Positions 42,527 to 51,016 of a DNA stretch of 64,000 nt are shown piece by piece (position 1 is the stretch's first letter; each line of letters opens with the position of its first letter). The notes beneath the pieces are model-generated. The model saw only the letters and a list, made by a program, of their open reading frames with translations, did no database searches and was not told the origin of the DNA. Made by a program: the position numbers and the translations under genes. This DNA comes from Aurantimonas sp036549475 (GTDB lineage Bacteria > Pseudomonadota > Alphaproteobacteria > Rhizobiales > Rhizobiaceae), in the NCBI RefSeq assembly GCF_036549475.1, contig NZ_JAZHLI010000005.1, forward strand, positions 1-64,000, written 5' to 3'.

Positions 42527-43462
42527 ATGGATACTCTGACGCGGATGCGCGCCTTCATATCGGTCGTCGAAAATGAGGGGTTCTCGGCGGCGGCGCGCAA
42601 GACCGGGCGCTCCAAGGCGCTCCTGTCGAAATATGTCCGCGAACTGGAAGACGAGCTCGGCGCGCTGCTGATCAACCGCACGACGCGGCAGATCGCGCTG
42701 ACCGCGGCCGGAGAGGTCTATCTGTCGCGCGCCTCGGCCATCCTGTCGGATCTCGAAAGCCTGAACGAGGAAGCCCGCGAGGCGACCGGCGAGGCGAAGG
42801 GCACGATCCGGGTTTCGGCAGCTCGCACCTTCGGCGACGCCGAACTCGGGCTCAGCCTCGTCGATTTCGCCAAGGAGCACCCGGACATCGGGCTCGACAT
42901 CCATCTGGACGACAGCTTCGTCAACCTGGTGGAGGAGGGCTTCGACGTCGCGATCCGCATGACCCGCCTGGCCGATTCGGCGATGATCGCCCGCCGGCTG
43001 GCCTCGCTCGACTTCGCCATCGTGGCGAGCCCCGAATTGCTGCAGCGGCTGGGCCGCCCCAACCATCCCTCGCAGATCGCTGGCTATCCGGCCGTGATCG
43101 ATTCCAATTCGCGGATGTTCTCCAACTGGATCTTCCGCGATCCGCAGACCAAGGAGACGATCCCGGTGACGGTCTCCGGTCAGTTCACCGCCAACAGCCC
43201 GGTGACGGTGCGGGCGGCCGCGATCGCGGGGCTCGGCTTGGCGCTCAGCCCGACCTTCGTCGTGCGGCGGGATCTGGAAAGCGGAAAACTGGTGACGGTG
43301 CTTGACGACTACATGCCGAGCGAGGCCGGCATCTACGCCGTCTTCCCGCATCGCCGCCACCTGCCGGCGCGGGTCCGGCTGTTCGTCGACTATCTCGCCA
43401 ACTGGTTCAAGAAGTGCGATTCCCGCCGCGCCGAGGGCATCCGGTGCGACGAGCGTGTGTGA
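42527..43462 (+). CDS. LysR family transcriptional regulator
   Basis: A 311-residue regulator. The N-terminal winged helix has the CrgA/LysR-like pattern FISVVENEGFSAAARKTGRS followed by KALLSKYVREL; the rest (about 90-300) is the two-lobed effector domain with the dimer-stabilising GFDVAIRM and ADSAMIARRL segments, of the type regulating quinone/aldehyde or transport genes. ATG follows GGAGAAGG. It is divergent from ornithine decarboxylase and may control it, although LysR targets cannot be assigned from sequence. An L,D-transpeptidase gene follows after 90 bases on the same strand. Confidence 0.91.
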   Translation: MDTLTRMRAFISVVENEGFSAAARKTGRSKALLSKYVRELEDELGALLINRTTRQIALTAAGEVYLSRASAILSDLESLNEEAREATGEAKGTIRVSAARTFGDAELGLSLVDFAKEHPDIGLDIHLDDSFVNLVEEGFDVAIRMTRLADSAMIARRLASLDFAIVASPELLQRLGRPNHPSQIAGYPAVIDSNSRMFSNWIFRDPQTKETIPVTVSGQFTANSPVTVRAAAIAGLGLALSPTFVVRRDLESGKLVTVLDDYMPSEAGIYAVFPHRRHLPARVRLFVDYLANWFKKCDSRRAEGIRCDERV

Positions 43463-43552
43463 GGTTTTCGCCGGCGGAGCCATCGTCGCGCACACGGTGT
43501 CGGGTGGTCGGCTTTACCGATGATTCAGCGATGACGGCGTAGTCTCGCCGTC

Positions 43553-44077
43553 ATGCGTCACCGAGCCTTCCTCGCCGCTTTCGCGGCTGTCGTCATCATC
43601 GCCCTGTCGTCGCCCGCCTTCGCCATGGCGGCCGGCGGCAGCGCTGCCCGCGACATCAGTTTCGCGGCCGAGCACGACCCTGGCACGATCGTCATCCACA
43701 CCGGCGAGCGCAAGCTCTACCTCCTGACCGGCGGCGGCCGGGCGCTGGTGTACGACATCGCCGTCGGCAAGCCGAGCGAGCAATGGTTCGGCAAGAGCTG
43801 GGTGTCGAAGAAGCGCGAGCATCCGACCTGGACGCCGACGCCCTCGATGCGCCAGAAGAATCCGCGGCTGCCACAGTCGATCGGGCCCGGCCCGAAGAAC
43901 CCCCTCGGCGAACGCGCCATCAATCTGGGCTGGGGCGCCTATCGGATCCACGGCACGAACTCCCCCAATTCGATCGGTCGCGCCGCGTCGTCGGGCTGCT
44001 TCCGGATGCGCAATGCGGACGTCAAGGATCTGTTCGAACGCGTCCATGTGGGCGCGCAGGTGATGGTCCTGCGCTGA
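43553..44077 (+). CDS. L,D-transpeptidase (YkuD domain)
   Basis: A 174-residue exported enzyme: Sec signal AFLAAFAAVVIIALSSPAFA, then a single YkuD domain. The catalytic signature is complete, HGTNSPNSIGRAASSGCFRM (positions about 133-152) with the nucleophile Cys and base His. It forms 3-3 crosslinks in peptidoglycan or attaches proteins to it in the periplasm. The MTPTPSM-like loop WTPTPSMRQKNPRLPQSI is normal for the short alphaproteobacterial type. A perfect inverted repeat TGAGGCC-ACA-GGCCTCA overlaps its stop codon (44075-44091) and may end the transcript. Confidence 0.93.
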   Translation: MRHRAFLAAFAAVVIIALSSPAFAMAAGGSAARDISFAAEHDPGTIVIHTGERKLYLLTGGGRALVYDIAVGKPSEQWFGKSWVSKKREHPTWTPTPSMRQKNPRLPQSIGPGPKNPLGERAINLGWGAYRIHGTNSPNSIGRAASSGCFRMRNADVKDLFERVHVGAQVMVLR

Positions 44078-44163
44078 GGCCACAGGCCTCACGAAAGCCG
44101 GTTGTTTCAAATTTCGGCCATGCTTGTCCTGTTCTGGTTGACGGGACTTCACGGGGGATGGCG

Positions 44164-44835
44164 ATGATTGACCGAGGCTTGGCCGCTGCGCTGGCAGTGA
44201 TGGCCGCCACACTGGCACCGGGGGCTGCGGCAGCCCATCCGCATGTGTTCGCCGAGGCCAAGGTCGAGATCGTCGGTGCGCCCGATGGTCAACTGGCCGC
44301 AATTCGCAATATCTGGCGCATGGACGAGCTGTTCTCGTCGTCCGTGCTCGTCGATTTCGACGCCAACGCCAATGGCCAGCTCGACGATTCCGAGCTCGTG
44401 GAAGTCGGTTCGGTCGTCAGGGAATCGATTGCCGAGTGGAATTTCTACACCTTCGTCCAGGCCGACGGAAAGACGGTGGAAATGTCGCCGCCGAACGAGA
44501 TCCGCACCCTGTGGGAGAACGGCCAGCTGCTGATGTTCTTCGAGATGCCGGCCGGCGAAGCGGTCGATCTCGCCCGGTCCAAGCTCACGGTTTCCAATTT
44601 CGACGAGACCTTCTTCGTCGCCTTCATCTTCGAGAGTCAGGCGGATTTCCTGATGATCGACATGCCGGACACCTGCGCGAAAAACCTGGTGGTGCCGGAT
44701 GAGGACGAGGCGGCCAAGCAGTGGATGGATTCGGTCGCCGGCCTCGGCCCCGACGAGACGATCCCGGACGACGGCGTGAATTATTCCCAGGCTCTGGCAA
44801 CGCGGGTGGAGGTGTCGTGCGCAGCCGCCAGCTGA
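44164..44835 (+). CDS. DUF1007 family periplasmic protein, metal-transport accessory
   Basis: A 223-residue exported protein: Sec signal ending GAAAAHPHVF, where the mature N-terminus exposes a HPH triad that is typical of DUF1007 and could bind a metal ion. The mature part has the acidic DFDANANGQLDDSELVEVG stretch, an EF-hand-like loop (D-x-N-x-N-x-Q), and one Cys in DTCAKN. DUF1007 proteins are encoded with NicO-type nickel/cobalt transporters and are thought to act as periplasmic partners. Two ATGs are possible (44158, 44164); 44164 has better spacing from GGGGG. It overlaps the NicO gene by 19 bases. Confidence 0.88.
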   Translation: MIDRGLAAALAVMAATLAPGAAAAHPHVFAEAKVEIVGAPDGQLAAIRNIWRMDELFSSSVLVDFDANANGQLDDSELVEVGSVVRESIAEWNFYTFVQADGKTVEMSPPNEIRTLWENGQLLMFFEMPAGEAVDLARSKLTVSNFDETFFVAFIFESQADFLMIDMPDTCAKNLVVPDEDEAAKQWMDSVAGLGPDETIPDDGVNYSQALATRVEVSCAAAS

Positions 44836-45914
44836 TCCTTGCAGCGATCCTCCTCGCCGCCATGGCGGTTGAGCCGGCGCTGGCCAAATCCTCGCTCGGA
44901 ATCGGCAGCGCTGAGGTGACTGCGCAGCCCTCGGGTGGTTTTCTTGGCGCCCTGTTCATCGAGATCGCGGTCTATCAGCGCCAGTTCTTCACCTCGCTCC
45001 GGCAGGCGCTGGTCGCGCTGAAGAGCGATGGCGCTGCGCTGCCCTTCCTCGTCGGATTGTCCTTCGTCTACGGCGTCTTCCATGCTGCGGGACCGGGCCA
45101 CGGCAAGGCGGTGATCTCCGCCTACATGCTGGCCAACGAAGTGCAGCTGCGCCGGGGCATCGTCCTGTCCTTTGCGTCATCTCTGGTGCAGGCGCTGTCG
45201 GCGATCGTCGTCGTCGGGGCAGGCTGGTATCTGCTGCGCGGCACAGCGGTCTCGATGACCGACGCGACCGATGTTCTGGAGATTGCCTCCTATGGGCTGA
45301 TCGCCGGGTTCGGGGCCTGGCTCCTCGTCCGCAAGCTGGTCCGGCTCGCGCGGGGGATGCGGCCCTTCGGTGGCGGCCTCGCTTTCGCACCGGCGGCCCG
45401 GTTCGGATCCGCCGGACGCGGCGCCACCGCCGGCGGCCTCGCCTTTGCGTCGCCGGATCGGGCCGAAGCCTATGCGAAGCCGCTGATGCGGCCCGCATCG
45501 GGAGGGTTCGCGGCGGAGGTCTGCACGGATGATGCGGAAAGCTGCGGTTGCGGGCGTTCCCACATGCCAGACCCGCAGGCGCTGAGCGAGCGAATGACAT
45601 TCGGCTCCGCCGTGTCGGCGGTCGTCGCGGTGGGCCTGCGGCCGTGTTCGGGCGCGATCGTCGTCCTGACCTTCGCACTGGTCAACGGGCTGTATCTCGG
45701 CGGTATCCTGTCGGTCTTCGCCATGGCGCTCGGCACCGCGATCACCGTTTCCGCCATCGCCTGCCTTGCGGTCTTCGCCAAGGGCACGGCGCTGCGCCTT
45801 GGCGGGGGCGGCTCGCGCGGCCGCCTGATCGGCGCCGGCCTCGAAATCGCCGGTGCGCTGTTCCTGATGGTGGTCGGGCTGCTGCTGCTCGGCGGCGCAC
45901 TGCAGACCGTCTAA
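44817..45914 (+). CDS. Nickel/cobalt transporter, NicO/RcnA family
   Basis: A 365-residue membrane protein with an N-terminal signal-like segment, then six to seven helices. The NicO signature GVFHAAGPGHGKAVISAYML (87-106) has the metal-site His residues, and the second half carries VGLRPCSGAIVVLTFAL, the other family motif. The cytoplasmic loop between (about 180-260), often His-rich in RcnA exporters, instead has a short Cys/His cluster CTDDAESCGCGRSH (Cys236, 243, 245, His249). It moves Ni2+ or Co2+ across the inner membrane; direction is not decided by sequence. Start: GTG at 44817 after GGAGG, overlapping the DUF1007 gene, so the two are co-translated. Confidence 0.9.
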   Translation: MRSRQLILAAILLAAMAVEPALAKSSLGIGSAEVTAQPSGGFLGALFIEIAVYQRQFFTSLRQALVALKSDGAALPFLVGLSFVYGVFHAAGPGHGKAVISAYMLANEVQLRRGIVLSFASSLVQALSAIVVVGAGWYLLRGTAVSMTDATDVLEIASYGLIAGFGAWLLVRKLVRLARGMRPFGGGLAFAPAARFGSAGRGATAGGLAFASPDRAEAYAKPLMRPASGGFAAEVCTDDAESCGCGRSHMPDPQALSERMTFGSAVSAVVAVGLRPCSGAIVVLTFALVNGLYLGGILSVFAMALGTAITVSAIACLAVFAKGTALRLGGGGSRGRLIGAGLEIAGALFLMVVGLLLLGGALQTV

Positions 45915-46294
45915 GCCTGGCCGTTTGACAGGTCGGGCGACGCCTCTCTCCGCCTCGCCAGAGCCTGCAGGCGCGGCCTGATGCGCAGGAACTGCCGATA
46001 CAGCCGCTCGAGCGCCCACAGGACGAACCGGTTGCGGGCGGCCAGTCCCAATGGCCGCAGGCGGGGGATCGCCCGCCACATGGCGGCGAAGGCGGCTGCG
46101 CCCGAGAGCACGTGGCCGTCCTCGCGGGCATGGAACCGCGCCAGCAGCGCGCCGCGGTCGATCGGGCAATCGGCGCCCTCGGAATCGACATCCACGAACC
46201 GGATCGCCTGCGCCGTGTCGAGCCGCTGCATCAGCGCGATCTCGCGGCGACAGAGCGGACAACCGCCATCGTACCAGACGGTCAGGTCGCTCAT
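45911..46294 (-). CDS. Thiol-disulfide oxidoreductase-like DCC family protein (DUF393)
   Basis: A 127-residue protein with the diagnostic DGGCPLCRRE motif (residues 9-18; the D-x-x-C-x-x-C core named for the DCC family) at the end of the first strand, followed by RFVDVDSEGADCPID. The family is predicted to be thioredoxin-fold; activity is unknown. The ATG at 46294 overlaps the stop of the upstream amidotransferase by four bases (ATGA), so the two are co-translated. Its 3' end overlaps the convergent NicO gene by four bases. Confidence 0.88.
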   Translation of the reverse strand: MSDLTVWYDGGCPLCRREIALMQRLDTAQAIRFVDVDSEGADCPIDRGALLARFHAREDGHVLSGAAAFAAMWRAIPRLRPLGLAARNRFVLWALERLYRQFLRIRPRLQALARRREASPDLSNGQA

Positions 46295-47058
46295 CGGGCC
46301 GCAGCGCTGCGCTGCGCCGCATGGGCCCGGCAGGCGTCGCCGAACGCCCTGAATATTGCGCCGGATGTCGCGTCGGTTTCGGCCCAGTATTCGGGGTGCC
46401 ACTGGACGCCGAGCGCGAAGGCCTTGGCACCCTCGACCGACACCGCCTCGATGGTGCCGTCCGCCGCGCTCGCCTCGACGACCAGACCCTCCGCCAGTCG
46501 GTCGATCGCCTGGCGATGCAGCGAGTTCACCTGGATCTCGTCGTTGCCTACGATCCCGGCAAGCACGCCGCCTGGCGCCACCCTCACGGCGTGGCGCGTG
46601 GCGTAGCGCTCCCCCTGGTCCTTGTTGGGCGTCGCCCGATGATCCATGCGGCCGTCCATCTCCTGGACCTCCGTCGCCAGCGTGCCGCCCAGCGCGACAT
46701 TCAGCTCCTGATGGCCGCGGCACACACACAGCATCGGCACGCCCGCCGCGAGGGCGCCGCGGATCATCGCCTCGGTCAGCCGGTCGCGATCAGGGTCGAA
46801 GGGCTCATGGGCCCGGCTCGGCGGCACGCCGTAGCGGTCGGGATGCACGTTCGACGCCGAACCGGTCATCAGCAGGCCATCGACGCGGCCGAGAAGCGCG
46901 TCGATGTCGAATTCCATCGAGAGCGCCGGGATGATCACCGGCGTCGCGCCCGCGACCCGGATCAGGGCCTTGAGATAGGTGTCCGGCGTCGCGTGCCAGT
47001 CGTAGTTCTCGAAACTGCGGACGTCGGCGGGCACGGCGACGAGGGGGGAGGCGGTCAT
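46291..47058 (-). CDS. Class I glutamine amidotransferase-like, gamma-glutamyl-GABA hydrolase (PuuD) type
   Basis: A 255-residue cytoplasmic hydrolase. The nucleophile elbow is MLCVCRGHQELNVALGG, and the His-Glu pair is in FALGVQWHPEYW, matching the PuuD/peptidase C26 group. NSLHRQAIDRLAEGL is a family motif. It would hydrolyse gamma-glutamyl amides, for example gamma-glutamyl-GABA from putrescine breakdown, which would link it loosely to the ornithine decarboxylase 5 kb away; no other puu gene is present. The start is set at MTASPLVAVPADVR; the frame upstream is Arg/Pro-rich and unlike the family. It precedes the DCC gene with a four-base overlap. Confidence 0.88.
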   Translation of the reverse strand: MTASPLVAVPADVRSFENYDWHATPDTYLKALIRVAGATPVIIPALSMEFDIDALLGRVDGLLMTGSASNVHPDRYGVPPSRAHEPFDPDRDRLTEAMIRGALAAGVPMLCVCRGHQELNVALGGTLATEVQEMDGRMDHRATPNKDQGERYATRHAVRVAPGGVLAGIVGNDEIQVNSLHRQAIDRLAEGLVVEASAADGTIEAVSVEGAKAFALGVQWHPEYWAETDATSGAIFRAFGDACRAHAAQRSAAAR

Positions 47059-47300
47059 GGATGGCCTTCGGCTGCGAGGTTTCCCGCCAGATAGGGTGGG
47101 AACGCGTGATTGTCGAATGGCCGCGCCGTCGCAGGGCGCCAAGCGCTGAGGGCTCGGATCCTGCGGCGGCAGCACCGGTTCTTTCGCTCTTCCTTGCAGT
47201 AAGATAATCAGTAAATATCGAGAAAAATGGTGTCTATGGGCATCTCGACTTGGGATTTTTCCGAATTATTCCGCGTGCGAACAATAAGGAGAGGATACGA

Positions 47301-48407
47301 ATGGACCGCCGATCATTCATCAAGCAGGCTGGCGGCGCCGGCCTTGGCGCAGCCGCAGCGTCGACGCTCGCGGCACCGGCCATTGCCCAGGAAAGCCCGC
47401 AGCTCACCTGGCGCTGCACCTCGTCCTTCCCCAAGTCGCTCGATACGATCTACGGCGCCGCCGAAACCATGGCGCGCTCCATCAAGGGGGCATCCGACGG
47501 CAAGTTCGACGTGCAGGTCTTCGCATCGGGCGAGATCGTGCCCGGACTGCAGGCGGCGGACGCCGCCGCCTCCGGCACCACCGAGATGTGCCACACGGCG
47601 TCCTATTATTACTGGGGCAAGAACCCGGTCTACGCGCTGGCGACCGCGGTGCCCTTCGGCCTCAACGCCCGCCAGACCAACGCCTGGCTCTATTACGGCG
47701 ACGGCAACCGGCTGATGAACGAATTCTTCGAGACCGAGGGGCTGTACGGACTGCCCTGCGGCAATACGGGCGTCCAGATGGGCGGCTGGTACCGCAAGGA
47801 GATCAACACGCTCGACGATCTCAAGGGCATGAAGATGCGGATCGGCGGCATGGGTGGCAAGATCATCGAGAAGCTCGGGGTGGTGCCCCAGCAGATCGCC
47901 GCCGGAGACATCTACCCATCGCTGGAAAAGGGCGTCATCGACGCGGCCGAATGGATCGGCCCCTATGACGACGAGAAGCTCGGTTTCGTGAAGGTCGCGC
48001 CTTTCTACTATTATCCCGGCTGGTGGGAAGGCGGGCCAGCGCTGCACACCATGATTAACCTGGAAAAGTGGAACGGTCTGCCCAAACACTATCAGGAGAT
48101 CGTGCGCGCCGCATGCCAGGCGGCCAATTGCGACATGACGGCCTCCTACGACTACAAGAATCCGGCGGCGATCAAGAGCCTGGTGCAGCAGGGCGCGCAG
48201 CTGCGTCCGTTCAGCCAGGAAATCCTGCAGGCGGCCTATAACGCGTCCAAGGAGACCTATGCCGAGATTTCCGCCGAGAACCCGAAGTTCAAGGAGATCT
48301 ACGAGAACCAGTTGGCCTTCAAGAAGGATGCCTTCCTCTGGGCCCAGCTCAGCGAATACACATTCGACACCTTCATGATGATCCAGCAGCGCAACGGCAC
48401 GATGTAG
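47301..48407 (+). CDS. TRAP transporter solute-binding protein, TakP-like, Tat-exported (receptor 1)
   Basis: A 368-residue periplasmic receptor with a twin-arginine signal (RRSFIKQAGG, hydrophobic core, cleavage near AIAQ at 27-30). The mature part begins WRCTSSFPKSLDTIYGAAE and has MGGWYRKEIN, the KMRIGG segment with Arg180, and DAAEWIGPYDDEKLGF (Glu217-Trp218) followed by YYYPGWWEGG (Glu243). The Glu-Trp...Glu spacing agrees with what I recall of the Na+/2-oxo-acid site of TakP, so 2-oxo acids are a reasonable ligand guess. AAGGAGAGG precedes the ATG. No permease genes follow; two close paralogues lie 4-7 kb downstream. Confidence 0.91.
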   Translation: MDRRSFIKQAGGAGLGAAAASTLAAPAIAQESPQLTWRCTSSFPKSLDTIYGAAETMARSIKGASDGKFDVQVFASGEIVPGLQAADAAASGTTEMCHTASYYYWGKNPVYALATAVPFGLNARQTNAWLYYGDGNRLMNEFFETEGLYGLPCGNTGVQMGGWYRKEINTLDDLKGMKMRIGGMGGKIIEKLGVVPQQIAAGDIYPSLEKGVIDAAEWIGPYDDEKLGFVKVAPFYYYPGWWEGGPALHTMINLEKWNGLPKHYQEIVRAACQAANCDMTASYDYKNPAAIKSLVQQGAQLRPFSQEILQAAYNASKETYAEISAENPKFKEIYENQLAFKKDAFLWAQLSEYTFDTFMMIQQRNGTM

Positions 48408-48672
48408 CGTCAGGCGTTCCGACAGCAGCGGGCCCGGGGGGACAGCCGGGCCTGCCTCCATTGTGGCAGGGACGTACCGGAAGCAGACAGTCGGCGCGCA
48501 CGAGGCAGCCGCTGGAAATCGGCGGGCGAGAACGCCATGTCTGGGCAAGGCGCGGGCTGGTCCTTGGCGGATCGCCGGCGCGCCATCTTGTGACCGGCGA
48601 CAGGTGATGCGTGCCGCAACGACCCATGCGGCCGCCGCCGGTGCCGGCTCGTCCAGACAACGGAGCGGCTCC

Positions 48673-50151
48673 GTGAGCGCGCAGATACCCTTCGACAACA
48701 GCTATGCACGGCTGCCCGCCGGCTTCTTTGCGCAGGTCGCGCCGGCGATCGTCGATGAGCCGGAACTCATCAAGGTCAATCGCGCCCTCGCTGCGGACCT
48801 CGGCATCGACGCCGACATGCTGGAGAGCCCCGAGGGGGTCGAGATGCTGGCCGGCAAGCGGCTTCCCGAGGGGGCGGAGCCGATTGCCATGGCCTATGCC
48901 GGGCATCAGTTCGGCCATTTCGTGCCGCAGTTGGGCGATGGTCGGGCGATCCTGCTCGGGGAAGTGGTGGATCGGGCCGGTCGCCGGCGTGACCTGCAGC
49001 TGAAGGGCGCAGGACGAACGCCGTTTTCGCGCGGCGGCGACGGGCGTGCGGCGCTCGGTCCGGTGATGCGGGAATACATCGTGAGCGAAGCCATGGCGGC
49101 GCTCGGCGTTCCGACGACGCGGGCGCTTGCCGCGGTCACGACCGGCGAGGCCGTCTACCGGGACACGCTCCTGCCCGGCGCGGTCCTGACCCGGGTGGCG
49201 TCGAGCCACATCCGCGTCGGCACCTTCCAGTATTTCGCGGCGCAGGGCGACGAGGCGGCCTTGCGAGCACTGAGCGCCCATGCGATCGCCCGCCACTATC
49301 CCGACGCGGCCGCGGCCGACAATCCGTATCTTGCCCTGATCGGGGGCGTCGTCGCCCGCCAGGCCGAACTGGTGGCGCGCTGGCTCAATCTCGGCTTCAT
49401 CCATGGCGTGATGAACACCGACAACATGGCGATCTCCGGCGAGACCATCGATTACGGCCCCTGCGCCTTTCTCGACGCCTATCACCCCTCCACCGTGTTC
49501 AGCGCCATCGACCGGCAGGGACGCTACGCCTATGCCAACCAGCCGGGCATCGCCCTGTGGAACCTGACGCGTCTGGCGGAGACGCTGCTGACGCTGATCG
49601 ACTCTGACGAGGAGGCGGCGATCGCCAAGGCGCGAGAAGCCCTGTCCGGCTTCTCCGACCGGTTCAATGCTGCCTATCTCGCGGGTCTGCGGGCGAAGCT
49701 CGGGCTGGCAGAGGCGCGCGACGGGGACCTGGAATTGGCGCAGGACCTCCTGGACCGGATGGCCGCCCAATCGGCGGACTTCACCCTGACCTTCCGGCGT
49801 CTTTGCGACGCCGCAGACGGTGAGGCCGGGGACGCAAAAGTACGCAGCCTTTTCGCCGATCCGTCCGCCTTCGACGCATGGGCTCAGCGCTGGCGCGCCC
49901 GGCTGGCCGAGGAGGGAGAGCCTGCCGGGGAACGGAGCGCCGCCATGCGCCGGGTCAACCCAGCCTTCATCCCCCGCAACCACCGGGTGGAGGCGGCGAT
50001 CGTCGCGGCGGTCGAGCATCAGGATTTCGCGCCTTTCGAGGCGTTGCTGGCGGTGCTGGCCCGCCCCTATGACGACCAGCCCGAACACGCCGCCTTCGCC
50101 GACGCGCCGCGCGCCGAGGAGCGGGTCACGCAGACATTCTGCGGCACCTGA
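48673..50151 (+). CDS. selO: Protein adenylyltransferase SelO (YdiU/UPF0061 family)
   Basis: A 492-residue pseudokinase-fold enzyme that transfers AMP from ATP to hydroxyl side chains of proteins during oxidative stress. Conserved blocks are AYAGHQFGHFVPQLGDGRA, LQLKGAGRTPFSRGGDGRAA, and HGVMNTDNMAISGETIDYGP with the metal-binding Asn and Asp residues. The C-terminal TFCGT, with a Cys near the end as in other bacterial SelO proteins, is present. Start: GTG at 48673 with GGAG seven bases upstream; the preceding frame is not conserved-looking. It lies on the plus strand between TRAP receptor 1 and a spermidine-synthase-like gene. Confidence 0.93.
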   Translation: MSAQIPFDNSYARLPAGFFAQVAPAIVDEPELIKVNRALAADLGIDADMLESPEGVEMLAGKRLPEGAEPIAMAYAGHQFGHFVPQLGDGRAILLGEVVDRAGRRRDLQLKGAGRTPFSRGGDGRAALGPVMREYIVSEAMAALGVPTTRALAAVTTGEAVYRDTLLPGAVLTRVASSHIRVGTFQYFAAQGDEAALRALSAHAIARHYPDAAAADNPYLALIGGVVARQAELVARWLNLGFIHGVMNTDNMAISGETIDYGPCAFLDAYHPSTVFSAIDRQGRYAYANQPGIALWNLTRLAETLLTLIDSDEEAAIAKAREALSGFSDRFNAAYLAGLRAKLGLAEARDGDLELAQDLLDRMAAQSADFTLTFRRLCDAADGEAGDAKVRSLFADPSAFDAWAQRWRARLAEEGEPAGERSAAMRRVNPAFIPRNHRVEAAIVAAVEHQDFAPFEALLAVLARPYDDQPEHAAFADAPRAEERVTQTFCGT

Positions 50152-50234
50152 CTCCGGCTTTCGCCCAATGGCTGCCCTGTGCTAGCGCCGGTGCGGCGGT
50201 CCGGAAGGCCGGCTGCCCGAACGAAGAGTGACGC

Positions 50235-50906
50235 ATGATCCCCTGGGAACATCTCGATACGGCCGAAGTGCCGGGCGGCGGCGAACTGAAGCTGTCGCGC
50301 CGTGGCGCCGAATACTCCATCATGGCCGGTACGATCGAGCTGATGAACAGCCGGCTCAGCGGGTCGGAGGAAGCGCTGGCAAGCCTGGCGCAGGAGCGGA
50401 TCGCCGACCGGCCCGAAGCGCATGTGCTGGTGGGTGGGCTCGGCATGGGGTTCACCCTGCGCGCGGCGCTGGCCATCGCGGGGCCGAAGGTTCGCGTGAC
50501 GGTTTCAGAGCTGGTGCCGGCGGTGGTCGAATGGGCGCGCGGTCCGATGGCCGAACTGTTTGCCGGCTGCCTGGACGATCCGCGGGTGTCGATCGCACAC
50601 GGCGACATCGGCGAGCAGGTTGCAGCGCGGCAGGGAGCATTTGATGCCATTCTCCTCGACGTGGACAATGGTCCGGAAGGGCTGACGCGCCGGGAGAACG
50701 ACCGGCTCTACGACGTGAAGGGGCTGGCGCAGACCTATGCGGCCCTGCGGCCCGGTGGCGTTCTGGCGGTCTGGTCGTCGGCCCCGGACAGCCGCTTCAC
50801 CACGCGGCTGCAGCGGACCGGCTTTGCGGTCGAGGAGGTGAAGGTGCGGGCACGGCAGAAGAAGCGCGGCGCCCGCCACGTCATCTGGCTTGCCACCCGC
50901 TCCTGA
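50235..50906 (+). CDS. Spermidine-synthase-like methyltransferase-fold protein
   Basis: A 223-residue Rossmann-fold protein of the spermidine synthase superfamily. The SAM/dcSAM site is VLVGGLGMGFTLRAAL (about 64-79), then VSELVPAVVEWARG, and FDAILLDVDNGPEGL with the acidic residue where SpeE has its catalytic Asp-containing loop. It lacks the N-terminal beta-hairpin domain of true SpeE and is shorter, so aminopropyl transfer is uncertain; it is often annotated simply as spermidine synthase. It follows selO by 83 bases on the same strand with an ATG after GAGTG, and could share its transcript. Confidence 0.84.
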   Translation: MIPWEHLDTAEVPGGGELKLSRRGAEYSIMAGTIELMNSRLSGSEEALASLAQERIADRPEAHVLVGGLGMGFTLRAALAIAGPKVRVTVSELVPAVVEWARGPMAELFAGCLDDPRVSIAHGDIGEQVAARQGAFDAILLDVDNGPEGLTRRENDRLYDVKGLAQTYAALRPGGVLAVWSSAPDSRFTTRLQRTGFAVEEVKVRARQKKRGARHVIWLATRS

Positions 50907-51016
50907 TCGCCCGGATATCGGGTGTCCGCGGGAGGGAACGGTGCTGCAGATGATGCATTCGCAAAGGACCGAGCTTTCCATTCCCGACACTGCCTGACGA
51001 GAGACCGCTCGCCGCC

